A stretch of DNA of 64,000 nt from Roseivirga sp. 4D4 (GTDB taxonomy: Bacteria; Bacteroidota; Bacteroidia; Cytophagales; Cyclobacteriaceae). A model generated the notes under the pieces. It ran no database searches. It was not told the origin of the DNA and was given only the letters and a program-made list of their open reading frames with translations. The stretch covers positions 4,191,001-4,255,000 of the forward strand of contig NZ_MDGP01000001.1 of assembly GCF_001747095.1 (NCBI RefSeq), written 5' to 3'. Of this stretch, positions 14,891-22,692 are shown piece by piece (position 1 is the stretch's first letter; every line of letters begins with the position of its first letter). A program made the position numbers and the translations under genes.

Positions 14891-17833
14891 TTGACTACGC
14901 GTCTTCCCAGCCTCTGGAGATTTCTCTCCGTGACTGTGATTGGTGCATTAATTGGAATTCTCACCATTTCACAGGTGAACGCCCAATCTAATGTGCTCAA
15001 CACTGGCTTTAGACTCGACTTCTTGAAGTCGAGAGAGACTGCGTCTGTCGATGATGAAGTGGTCAGCAACGTAGTGAAAGCTGTCAATAATACTTCTAAA
15101 CCTATTCGTTTCAGTGTCGATTTGGCATCCCCTCAAGGATGGAAAGTCATCAATGATGTTAATAAGATTCACACTGTAGCTTCCAAAGACTCCATGTTTA
15201 TACCCATTAGGCTTGTCCCATCAAGGGAAACAGCGGGTAATGTGAACTATTTTATAAGTGCCACAGCCTATTCTGAATTTGGTAATGCACTGGCATCAAC
15301 TCCTTGGACACTAGAGATTAAAAAGATTTCAGCATGGAAACTCTCCGTTAGCGACCGTCAGGTAGTGTTTCCTAACGATTCGGATAGTTCTCAGGTAAGA
15401 GTCAGATTACAAAATAATGGTAATGCTGTAGAAGACATTCGTGTTACGTTTACCCCGGACGTGAAGCTTCAGGTCATGGATGAAAATGGTAAGGCTTTTA
15501 GGGATAACACTACACTATTGAAGCTGCCTGTGGGTATTGATACTTCCTTTATGGTAAAGGTTAAAGTCTTGGACCGAAAAGAAAAGGGATACTTCTTTAC
15601 CGATCGGCCAGATGATGAAAATACCAATCTCGATGAAAAGCGCTTGTTTAGACTTCAAATTCAGGCCGCGAATCCAGAAAATAAAAAACAGGTCAAGGGT
15701 AGAAGAGTTGACTTTGTGAAGCTAAGTGAGAAGGTAAAGTTTGAGAATGATAAAGGAAGCTCGATTATCCCACTTTCCGTAGAGCTTAATTCTTATAACC
15801 TATTATCCAACTTCACAAACTTCACTTTAGACTTTAAGGGAGAAGCTGATTTGGGTAGACAACGTCACGTTAGATATAACTATCAGGCGATCGTTACCAG
15901 TAATGTAGTTTCAGGTACGGACTTTTTACCGTCTAATAGGTTCCTTCAATATGCATCACCCAAGCTTTTGGTGGCTGCTGGTAATATAGGAGAGAATATG
16001 GGACTCTTATTAAATGGCGAGGGTGTTAAAGCCCAGGCTAGGCTTGGAAAATTTGAGATTGGTGGTATTTACGTTGGAAATTCCAATAGAAACGGTAGGC
16101 TAGCCGCTAACAACCTAAAGTTTTATGGTGCTAGACTGGGGTACAGATTGAAGAGAAATTCCAATATAGAGGTTCAAATGGTGAACCGTAAAGATGAGTT
16201 CAATTTCAAAGATGGTGATCTATATCGATTGAAGGTTGATCACAGAATTTCTAAGTATCATAATATTGGTTTAGCCGCTGGTATCAGTAATGAGACAGAT
16301 ACTTTCGATCCAGATAGTGTTTTTGAAGTGTCAGGTTATGGTGCGGAACTTCGGTATGGTGGTCGTGTTGGAAAACTGAACATAGCTTTGACAGGTAATT
16401 ACAGTTCGCCCTCATTCCTGGCACTACAGAGAGGCTCTAAATCCGGTAATGTCAATTTGAGGTATACCTTGAAGGATAATAGATCTGTTAGCCTAAGAGC
16501 TGCCATTAATGAATCCAGACCTGTATCTATCATCAGGGGTTTTACATTCGACAATGATCTAAGGAGAAGGAATATCTATGAATTACGGTATGAATGGAGA
16601 ACAGAATTCGGCACGGTTAGACTATTCCCTAGATATACAGATGAAGAGCTACTAGGCTTACAAATTCAAAATTCTGGAGCTGGCTTGAGTTATTCTTCTG
16701 GAGGGAAACGTAGAGATTTTAGATTGTTTTCCAAGTTCTTCGCAGGCTTCTCGAAAGTTCCTGGTTATGAAGATATAGATCCTTACTTGGTGGCTCAGTG
16801 GGAGAATCGTCTGAAATATAAAAACCTCAATGCCGTTGTGCGATATAATTATGGACCTGCATCGATAACGGACAACTTTAGAATAGTAAATGACGGATTA
16901 AACCCACAATCTGTTTTTATTTCAGCATTTGCCACAATGTATTTCAGAAAGATTGGTCTTTCAATCCGGCCAAGATTCAATTCTTCTTATGAGTCAGTTC
17001 TTGCCAGGTGGAGGGTAACCGCATCCCAAGACTTGTCTTATTATGCCAAGAGTGGATACACGTTTACATTAGGCACTGAACTTCTTATGATCAACCAAGG
17101 GGAGAGTCCGTTGACATCTCTTAACGCTCAACAAGGAGTAGATGGAGTCTTGAGTACTTTTAAACAGTCTAACTTCTTTTTAAGAATAGGAGTAAAGAAA
17201 GATTTTGCTTTTAGAAGACCTGGGGTAAAGAGCTATAAAATCAAAGTTGCGGTTTTCAAAGACCTGGATGGCAATGGTGTCAGAGACAGTGGTGAGGACT
17301 TTGTACAAAATGTATTGATCAAAATAAATGGTAAGTCAGCCATAACAGGAGCAACTGGTTCGGCCCTTTTTGAGAACCTAAACATGGGAAGCTACAGTAT
17401 AGAGTCTCAGGTACTAGGGGATTCCGAAGGATGGTTTAATCCTGATGACACACCTTTGGTACTCGCTAAGGATGAGACGGTATTCATACCATTGACCCGA
17501 GGGGTACAAATAAATGGTAGAGTAATTGTACAGAAAGCTACTTACTCTGCTTTGGTCGAAGAAGTCGATTTGGACGAGATAAGGATTTCTGCAGTCGGTG
17601 AGGACGAAAGAGTATACTCAGGTCTTACTGATGGGTCAGGAGGGTTTAGAATATTTGTTCCATTTGGTAAGTATACAATCAGAGCCAGTGGAGCTGGGAT
17701 TGATAAGAGATTACAGTTTGCTCAAGACAACTACTCGTTAGAGATTAATAACTCGAATGCCAATTATCAATTGACATTCTATTTAATAGAAAAGAATCGC
17801 AGGATAAATATTAAAAAGTTTGATAATAATTAA
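14891..17833 (+). CDS. Putative usher-like outer-membrane protein with N-terminal Ig-like and C-terminal SdrD/CNA-like domains
   Basis: A 980-residue exported protein starting at TTG; this start gives a complete signal peptide (about residues 1-32, cleavage after QVNAQ). Residues about 35-280 resemble two Ig-like COG1470-type domains (IRFSVDLASPQGWKV, VRVRLQNNGNAVEDIRV). Residues about 290-785 are alternating amphipathic strands rich in Tyr, Arg and Asn (LRYGGRVGKLNIALTGNYS, VSLRAAINES), as in a large outer-membrane barrel. From residue 788 a SdrD B-like unit appears (VFKDLDGNGVRDSGEDF, with Asp residues that could bind calcium), then a CNA/transthyretin-like domain to the end. The next genes encode a PapD-like chaperone and two small subunit-like proteins, and this layout suggests an usher. 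The usual usher plug was not recognised. Confidence 0.6.
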   Translation: MTTRLPSLWRFLSVTVIGALIGILTISQVNAQSNVLNTGFRLDFLKSRETASVDDEVVSNVVKAVNNTSKPIRFSVDLASPQGWKVINDVNKIHTVASKDSMFIPIRLVPSRETAGNVNYFISATAYSEFGNALASTPWTLEIKKISAWKLSVSDRQVVFPNDSDSSQVRVRLQNNGNAVEDIRVTFTPDVKLQVMDENGKAFRDNTTLLKLPVGIDTSFMVKVKVLDRKEKGYFFTDRPDDENTNLDEKRLFRLQIQAANPENKKQVKGRRVDFVKLSEKVKFENDKGSSIIPLSVELNSYNLLSNFTNFTLDFKGEADLGRQRHVRYNYQAIVTSNVVSGTDFLPSNRFLQYASPKLLVAAGNIGENMGLLLNGEGVKAQARLGKFEIGGIYVGNSNRNGRLAANNLKFYGARLGYRLKRNSNIEVQMVNRKDEFNFKDGDLYRLKVDHRISKYHNIGLAAGISNETDTFDPDSVFEVSGYGAELRYGGRVGKLNIALTGNYSSPSFLALQRGSKSGNVNLRYTLKDNRSVSLRAAINESRPVSIIRGFTFDNDLRRRNIYELRYEWRTEFGTVRLFPRYTDEELLGLQIQNSGAGLSYSSGGKRRDFRLFSKFFAGFSKVPGYEDIDPYLVAQWENRLKYKNLNAVVRYNYGPASITDNFRIVNDGLNPQSVFISAFATMYFRKIGLSIRPRFNSSYESVLARWRVTASQDLSYYAKSGYTFTLGTELLMINQGESPLTSLNAQQGVDGVLSTFKQSNFFLRIGVKKDFAFRRPGVKSYKIKVAVFKDLDGNGVRDSGEDFVQNVLIKINGKSAITGATGSALFENLNMGSYSIESQVLGDSEGWFNPDDTPLVLAKDETVFIPLTRGVQINGRVIVQKATYSALVEEVDLDEIRISAVGEDERVYSGLTDGSGGFRIFVPFGKYTIRASGAGIDKRLQFAQDNYSLEINNSNANYQLTFYLIEKNRRINIKKFDNN

Positions 17834-17840
17834 TTCAAAT

Positions 17841-18680
17841 ATGTCAAGGTCTAATGTTTTATTGAATGTAGTAAGAAGTTTAGGGTTCGTGCTACTTATA
17901 ATGTTAAGTACAGGTCTGGATGCTTTCGGGCAAAAGATTTCTACATCGCCAACACGAATTAACTTCAAAGTTGCTCCCGGAGCATCTGCCAGCGGAAGGA
18001 TCACTGTGACTAATAGCTCGAATGAGATGCAGGGGTTTCAAGTAAACTTTGGTGATTTCAAGGCAACACTTCAGGGTAAGAGTGAATTCATGGGTAAAGG
18101 AGAGGTGAGCAGAAGCTGTGCCGATTGGTTGAGTGCAACTCCCTCAGTATTTCAATTAGGTCCAGGTGAATCTCAAGATGTCAGAATACTAATGGATGTT
18201 CCTGCGGACTCATCAGCACTACTGGCTAGGTGGGCAGTTGCCTATGTAAGGCTAGCACCTCCTGAAATAGAAGGGAAGGATGGAGAAACATTAACGGTTA
18301 GAGTGAATCAGTCTTATAGGTTCGGAGTATATGTTTTTCAAACACCTCCTATGGTGACTGAATCCAAAGGAGAGATTCTATCTCTAGATTACTCTGATGA
18401 TCTATTTACTATTGAGATGAAGAATGCAGGGGAGACCTTCTTGCGTTGCAACTCATATATAGAATTAACGAGTCTAACCACAGGTCAGACTGAACGAATA
18501 ACTACTAAAGGATTTACAATGCTACCAGCGGGAGTCCGCAATACTGTCTTTTCTATTCCACCTGATCGAATTAAACCAGGGCGCTACTCCGTACTGGCTG
18601 TGATGGACTATGGAAATAGGGAAGAAGTAGAGGCAGCAGAAATGGAAATTTTAATACCACAAAAAGGAAATCAACATTAA
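17841..18680 (+). CDS. PapD-like periplasmic chaperone
   Basis: A 279-residue protein with a signal peptide ending about residue 30 (DAFGQ). The mature N-terminus reads ISTSPTRINFKVAPGASAS then ITVTNSSNE, the first strands of a PapD-type Ig domain. Arg39 in the TRINF motif sits where FimC Arg8 anchors the subunit C-terminus. A second domain follows from about residue 180 (VYVFQTPPMV ... IEMKNAGETFLRCNSYIELTSL). Two Cys (in SRSCADW and LRCNSY) could form a disulfide. ATG at 17841 is chosen; it lies 7 bases after the barrel-protein stop, so the two are co-expressed. It probably holds the small exported subunits encoded next. Family membership rests on motif similarity and context. Confidence 0.65.
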   Translation: MSRSNVLLNVVRSLGFVLLIMLSTGLDAFGQKISTSPTRINFKVAPGASASGRITVTNSSNEMQGFQVNFGDFKATLQGKSEFMGKGEVSRSCADWLSATPSVFQLGPGESQDVRILMDVPADSSALLARWAVAYVRLAPPEIEGKDGETLTVRVNQSYRFGVYVFQTPPMVTESKGEILSLDYSDDLFTIEMKNAGETFLRCNSYIELTSLTTGQTERITTKGFTMLPAGVRNTVFSIPPDRIKPGRYSVLAVMDYGNREEVEAAEMEILIPQKGNQH

Positions 18681-18833
18681 TAACATAAATGGCAGTTGAT
18701 CGAATGAAGCTTATTTACTTGATTATAAGGCAGTCAGAGAAAAAAAGATCAGTTTTTTTTGCTGAATGTTTTTATATATGAAAATAAGTCCATATATTCA
18801 CATGTCGAAACTTTTAACCTAAACATTATTATT

Positions 18834-19439
18834 ATGAAAAATGTATTTAAACTTAGGATGTTAGCAGTAGTTGCTGTTGCTTCCTTCACATTAAGCTCAA
18901 GCGCATTTGCTCAGCTTCCTACAGACAACGAGAACGTTTACGTTTCTTTGGAGCTGCAAGGTGTTCTTGATTTGACTTTATTGACGGATCCTAACGTGGA
19001 TTTCATCTTCAGTACTATTCCTCAGTATGTGGATGGTATTACTAAGACTAACGTAACTGAATTGAGAGTTGAGTCTACTGTACCTTGGGATTTACACGTA
19101 AATGCTGAGACTGCGACTTGGGAACAATTCACTACTTACTCTTTAGCTGGTAGCCCTTCTGTTCCTTCAAGTATTATTGGAATCAGAGCTATTGATGCTG
19201 CTGGTAACTCTCTAATTGGAAGTGGTTTTACTTCATTAACTGGTACTGACAACCTTGCTATTATTGGTGACGGTGGTATCGTTGATGCTGGTGATACTCC
19301 AGGTGCTGCAGGTACTTACCTGACTTCTCCTAACACTCACCAATTCAGAGTAGACTACAGACTTTCTCCAGGATTAGATACTTATCAGGCCGGATACTAC
19401 GGAATGAATCTTATCTATACTTTGGCAGAAGATCTTTAA
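18834..19439 (+). CDS. Putative major fibre subunit, DUF4402-like beta-sandwich protein
   Basis: A 201-residue exported protein; ATG at 18834 gives a clean signal peptide (MKNVFKLRM ... SSSAFAQ, 26 residues). The mature protein is all-beta and has no Cys. It shares with the next gene the motifs FIFSTIPQY, NVTELRVESTV, WDLHVNAET, HQFRVDYRLSPG and the C-terminal strand YYGMNLIYTLAEDL. A C-terminal strand of alternating hydrophobic residues is what a PapD-like chaperone grips in fimbrial subunits. The gene has its own 153-base leader, frequent favoured codons and a strong terminator, as expected for an abundant structural protein. Assignment as a polymerising subunit is inference. Confidence 0.6.
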   Translation: MKNVFKLRMLAVVAVASFTLSSSAFAQLPTDNENVYVSLELQGVLDLTLLTDPNVDFIFSTIPQYVDGITKTNVTELRVESTVPWDLHVNAETATWEQFTTYSLAGSPSVPSSIIGIRAIDAAGNSLIGSGFTSLTGTDNLAIIGDGGIVDAGDTPGAAGTYLTSPNTHQFRVDYRLSPGLDTYQAGYYGMNLIYTLAEDL

Positions 19440-19520
19440 GAAGAAGAATAGAATATTTAATAAAATAACCTTTACTAATACGTAGTAAATAAGTTAGTTC
19501 GATTTATGTTGATTGGTAAA

Positions 19521-19553
19521 AGGGGTAACATTATTGTTACCTCTTTTTATTTT
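19521..19553 (+). terminator. Rho-independent terminator between the two subunit genes
   Basis: AGGGGTAACA at 19521-19530 pairs with TGTTACCTCT at 19535-19544 (one G-T pair) around a TTAT loop, followed by TTTTATTTT. It ends transcripts of the major subunit and would let only some polymerase reach the second subunit. It also argues against a start for the next gene at 19513. Confidence 0.85.
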
Positions 19554-19566
19554 CATAACTTTAGTC

Positions 19567-20124
19567 ATGCTGCGACCGATAATATTATTAATGGTTCTGC
19601 ATATAACAGTCTCTTTTGGCATCTCTGCGCAGACATTAAATCTGGAGATAACAAAAGGAACTGATCTGTCCTTCACCTTTAACACCATTCGCCAATACAC
19701 AAGTGGTGTAGTTCTGGGTAATGCGACAGAATTCACCATAGACACAACTGTTGACTGGGACTTATATGTAGGTACTGAAACATTTAGTGCGGGTGAGTGG
19801 GACTTAATAGAGACCTACTCTAGTTCCGGTACTACCTCTATTCCAGTCAGTATTCTTGAAATACGTGCTGATAGCCCTGGGCGTACTTCCCAGCAATCCT
19901 CCTTTTTTGCTCTTCAAGATATTTCTACTCCTACTTACCTGATAGGCTCCACTGCAAATGACATTTCTATTGGTACCGGAGTTGGTACTAACGATCCAGG
20001 TGATCCAATAGCCGATCCTTTTACTCATAAATTTCGTGTGAGTTATAAACTTACTCCAGGTATTAACTATGCTCCAGGTATTTATAGTCTTACCGTAGTT
20101 TTTACAGTTGCCGAAGATTTATAG
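19567..20124 (+). CDS. Putative minor fibre subunit, paralogue of the preceding protein
   Basis: A 185-residue exported protein. ATG at 19567 gives a 22-residue signal peptide (MLRPIILLMV ... GISAQ) and lies after the terminator. Motifs align with the preceding protein over the whole length: FTFNTIRQY, NATEFTIDTTV, WDLYVGTET, HKFRVSYKLTPG and C-terminal YSLTVVFTVAEDL, both ending AEDL. Position behind a terminator suggests lower expression, like a tip or adaptor subunit. The two proteins are clearly homologous, but the surrounding loops differ, so the duplication is old. No Cys and no membrane anchor are present. Confidence 0.6.
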   Translation: MLRPIILLMVLHITVSFGISAQTLNLEITKGTDLSFTFNTIRQYTSGVVLGNATEFTIDTTVDWDLYVGTETFSAGEWDLIETYSSSGTTSIPVSILEIRADSPGRTSQQSSFFALQDISTPTYLIGSTANDISIGTGVGTNDPGDPIADPFTHKFRVSYKLTPGINYAPGIYSLTVVFTVAEDL

Positions 20125-20180
20125 TACTCCCTTCCTGTTCAATTACAATCCTTATATATTCGTGGCATAACCTTTTTGCT

Positions 20181-21233
20181 ATGAGTATTAATGTGTCCCT
20201 ACTTAAATCTATTTGTGAAATAGCCGGTGCCCCTGGTTTTGAAAAACGTGTTCGTGACTTGGTCATTCAGGAAGTAAGTCCCTTGGTTGATGAAGTCTCT
20301 GTGGACAATATGGGTAATGTTGTTACGGTAAAGAAAGGCACTAACAACCCAGAGGGCAAAAAGGTGATGGTAGCCGCTCACATGGATGAAATTGGCTTCA
20401 TCGTCACACACATCGATGAAAACGGTTTTGTACGCTTCCATACGTTAGGAGGTTTTGATCCAAAGACGTTAACAGCTCAAAGAGTGATCATCCATGGAAA
20501 AGAGGATGTTATTGGCGTTATGGGTAGCAAGCCAATTCATGTCATGACGGCAGAAGAGAGAACAAAAGTTGCTAAGACTGCCGACTACTTTATAGATCTG
20601 GGTATGTCAAAAGAGGAGGTGGAAAAAGTGGTTTCAATTGGCGACCCAATTACTCGTGAGCGTGAGCTTATTGAAATGGGGGATTGTGTCAATTGTAAGT
20701 CCATAGATAATCGAGTTTCCGTTTTCATATTAATAGAAGCGATGAGAGCCTTAAAAAACCAACCTTATGATGTCTATGGTGTTTTCACTGTTCAGGAAGA
20801 AGTTGGTCTTCGCGGAGCGAATGTTTCCGCCCATACTATCAATCCGGACTTTGGTTTTGGGTTAGACACAACCATAGCTTTTGATTTGCCAGGCGCACAG
20901 CCTCATGAGATGGTTACTGAGCTTGGTAAAGGAGCAGCAATCAAGATTATGGACGCTTCAACCATTTGTGATTACCGCATGGTGGCTTACATGAAGAAAA
21001 TTGCTGACAAGAAGAACATTAAATGGCAGCCAGAAATTCTCACTGCTGGTGGTACTGATACTGCAGGCGTTCAAAGAATGGGTAAGGACGGTGCCATTTC
21101 AGGGGCTGTTTCCATTCCAACAAGACACCTGCATCAGGTAATTGAAATGGCACATAAAGAAGACATTCAGGGCGCGATTGATCTTTTGGTGGCGAGTCTG
21201 GAGAACCTTGACCAGCACGATTGGTCTCACTAG
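20181..21233 (+). CDS. M42-family metallo-aminopeptidase
   Basis: A 350-residue cytoplasmic enzyme. Visible metal-site motifs are VAAHMDEIGFIV (about 65-76), the Asp in SIDNRVSVF (about 175-183), the catalytic EE of VQEEVGLRGA (about 208-217), GLDTTIAFD (about 232-240) and the final His of SIPTRHLHQVIEM (about 311-323). M42 enzymes form large tetrahedral assemblies and remove N-terminal residues from peptides using zinc or cobalt. Annotations such as glutamyl aminopeptidase, endoglucanase or FrvX are common for this family; the exact specificity is not visible. It is a single gene ending tail to tail with crcB. Confidence 0.93.
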   Translation: MSINVSLLKSICEIAGAPGFEKRVRDLVIQEVSPLVDEVSVDNMGNVVTVKKGTNNPEGKKVMVAAHMDEIGFIVTHIDENGFVRFHTLGGFDPKTLTAQRVIIHGKEDVIGVMGSKPIHVMTAEERTKVAKTADYFIDLGMSKEEVEKVVSIGDPITRERELIEMGDCVNCKSIDNRVSVFILIEAMRALKNQPYDVYGVFTVQEEVGLRGANVSAHTINPDFGFGLDTTIAFDLPGAQPHEMVTELGKGAAIKIMDASTICDYRMVAYMKKIADKKNIKWQPEILTAGGTDTAGVQRMGKDGAISGAVSIPTRHLHQVIEMAHKEDIQGAIDLLVASLENLDQHDWSH

Positions 21234-21604
21234 GCTTTCGTAAGCCTGTAACCAAAGTATGCGGCTAGCAATCCAATAATTACACTAAGCCCTATATAGA
21301 GGATTGCTTGGAAGGGCTTATTCGAAATGAAAAGTGTATGGCCCTGATGGGCGAAAGTTGAGAATGTGGTAAAACCACCACAGAAGCCAGAAATGAGTAG
21401 CAGGTTAACGGAGGTGTTGATTAGTCTTTCCTGTTCTGCATAGCCTGCGAGTAAACCCAATAATAAGCATCCTAAAATATTCACTACAAAGGTGCCATAA
21501 GGCTCAAAGTTGTCAATTTGCCTATGTAGTGTTTCCTGAAGTAGATAGCGCAGTGCACTTCCTATACCGCCTCCAATGGCCACTATAACGAGGTTTTTAA
21601 GCAT
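21230..21604 (-). CDS. crcB: Fluoride efflux channel CrcB/Fluc
   Basis: A 124-residue protein with four membrane helices. Characteristic residues are the N-terminal GGGIGSALRYL, the pore-lining NILGCLLLG and the signature SGFCGGFTTFSTF (about 76-88), which carries the Phe and Thr/Ser track of Fluc channels. Fluc works as an antiparallel dimer that exports fluoride; a single gene, as here, implies a homodimer. It is the last gene of a minus-strand operon: the upstream gene's TAA overlaps its ATG by one base. Its TAG shares the bases CTAG with the stop of the convergent peptidase. No fluoride riboswitch was seen. Confidence 0.93.
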   Translation of the reverse strand: MLKNLVIVAIGGGIGSALRYLLQETLHRQIDNFEPYGTFVVNILGCLLLGLLAGYAEQERLINTSVNLLLISGFCGGFTTFSTFAHQGHTLFISNKPFQAILYIGLSVIIGLLAAYFGYRLTKA

Positions 21605-22047
21605 TATTCTTTTACCTCCTTCTTGGGTGCTTTTCGCTTAATATATTTATAAACTTTATCGTAATCGCTGTTTTCCTGATTGCTCAATTTGACGTAGCCT
21701 TTATTCAGGAAAACCAGTTTTAGTTGTTTGAACTCGGTCTTATTTGTATTGACGATGGTCTCTTGCCAAGCACCTAGGTTGCCAATATCTTGAACTGTTT
21801 TGAAAAACCTGAAGGGGTAGTAAATATGGACTTGATCACGACTGATCTTGATGACCTTATAGCCAAAAAGAAGTTTTGAAAGGAGTATAGTAGTAGTCAA
21901 AACCAAAATGCCGAACACAATGTATCGCCATGTCCCTTCAGGATCACTTAATATTTGACGTAAGAAGTAAAGCGATCCAAAACCACAAACCAAAGTAAAA
22001 ACGACAAGGGAAAAGATGGTGGTCCTTTTTGGCTTAGAAACTATCAT
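21604..22047 (-). CDS. Membrane protein with a PH-like domain, function unknown
   Basis: A 147-residue protein with two N-terminal membrane helices (SLVVFTLVCGFGSLYFL and IVFGILVLTTTILLSKLLF), then a soluble domain of short strands (YKVIKISRDQVHIYYPFRF, KLVFLNKGYVKLSN) like small bacterial PH domains. The C-terminus is strongly basic (YKYIKRKAPKKE). It overlaps the acpH-like gene by 4 bases and crcB by 1 base, so all three are translated in sequence. No specific function can be given. Confidence 0.75.
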   Translation of the reverse strand: MIVSKPKRTTIFSLVVFTLVCGFGSLYFLRQILSDPEGTWRYIVFGILVLTTTILLSKLLFGYKVIKISRDQVHIYYPFRFFKTVQDIGNLGAWQETIVNTNKTEFKQLKLVFLNKGYVKLSNQENSDYDKVYKYIKRKAPKKEVKE

Positions 22048-22649
22048 TGAGACGAATTAATTAAATCTTCTCGGAATTGAGAAATGTGTAGTTCAATCTC
22101 TTTGAAAAAGTCCTTGAACTCATTTTCAAAGCTATCATGATGTTCATATAAATCCTGAATGGCCAATTCTAGCTTCGATTCAAACTTTGTGCGCCTTGAT
22201 AACCCTTGAAGGGCCCGATGAATACCCTCAGGTTTGGCGTAGTTAACCAACCAATTCCCTTTGATCATATAGGGAAGCATATGCTGACCTCTTGGAGGAA
22301 TCACATCCCAATGTGCTTGCATGGTGTCATAACTTGCTTGCACAAAGTCTTCTAGTGATACATCTGAGTACAAATGGAAATTCTTCGCCAGAAAGTGGTC
22401 ATAGTACATATCGACAATCACTCCAGAATAATGTCGGTATTTACCTCTCAATTTATCCTTACTCAGGCCAACAATGGGATGAGCATCTGTATAAAGGTCG
22501 ATTTCGCGATGTAGCAGCACTCCCTTTGCTATCATTGGGGCTAGTTCTTCGTGCTGTTTGCCTTTTACAAAGTCACCAATAAAGTTGCCAACCTTTAATT
22601 GCTCATGGTTACCAGAAAGATATAAGTGGGCTAAGTAATTGATGTCAAT
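22044..22649 (-). CDS. acpH: Acyl-carrier-protein phosphodiesterase family protein, non-canonical start
   Basis: Translated from 22649 the protein begins IDINYLAHLYLSGN, then VGNFIGDFVKG, LLHREIDLYTDAHPIV and YSGVIVDMYYDHFLA. These match the whole length of AcpH, which removes the phosphopantetheine arm from acyl carrier protein and binds Mn through His and Asp residues of these motifs. The first ATG (22535) would delete the conserved first 38 residues, including LAHLYLSG and GNFIGDF. No ATG, GTG or TTG exists in frame between the stop at 22683-22685 and this region. Translation must begin at ATT (22649) or ATC (22643), or there is a sequence error or start-codon loss. Length from ATT is 201 residues, normal for the family. 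Confidence 0.75.
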   Translation of the reverse strand: MDINYLAHLYLSGNHEQLKVGNFIGDFVKGKQHEELAPMIAKGVLLHREIDLYTDAHPIVGLSKDKLRGKYRHYSGVIVDMYYDHFLAKNFHLYSDVSLEDFVQASYDTMQAHWDVIPPRGQHMLPYMIKGNWLVNYAKPEGIHRALQGLSRRTKFESKLELAIQDLYEHHDSFENEFKDFFKEIELHISQFREDLINSSQ

Positions 22650-22692
22650 GGTTTTGACTAAAGGTATTAAGGTCTGTAACCATTAACAATGC

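Noticed and set aside
22292..22582. Plus-strand frame of 96 codons opposite the acpH-like gene
   Set aside because: The minus strand encodes conserved acpH residues throughout this stretch.
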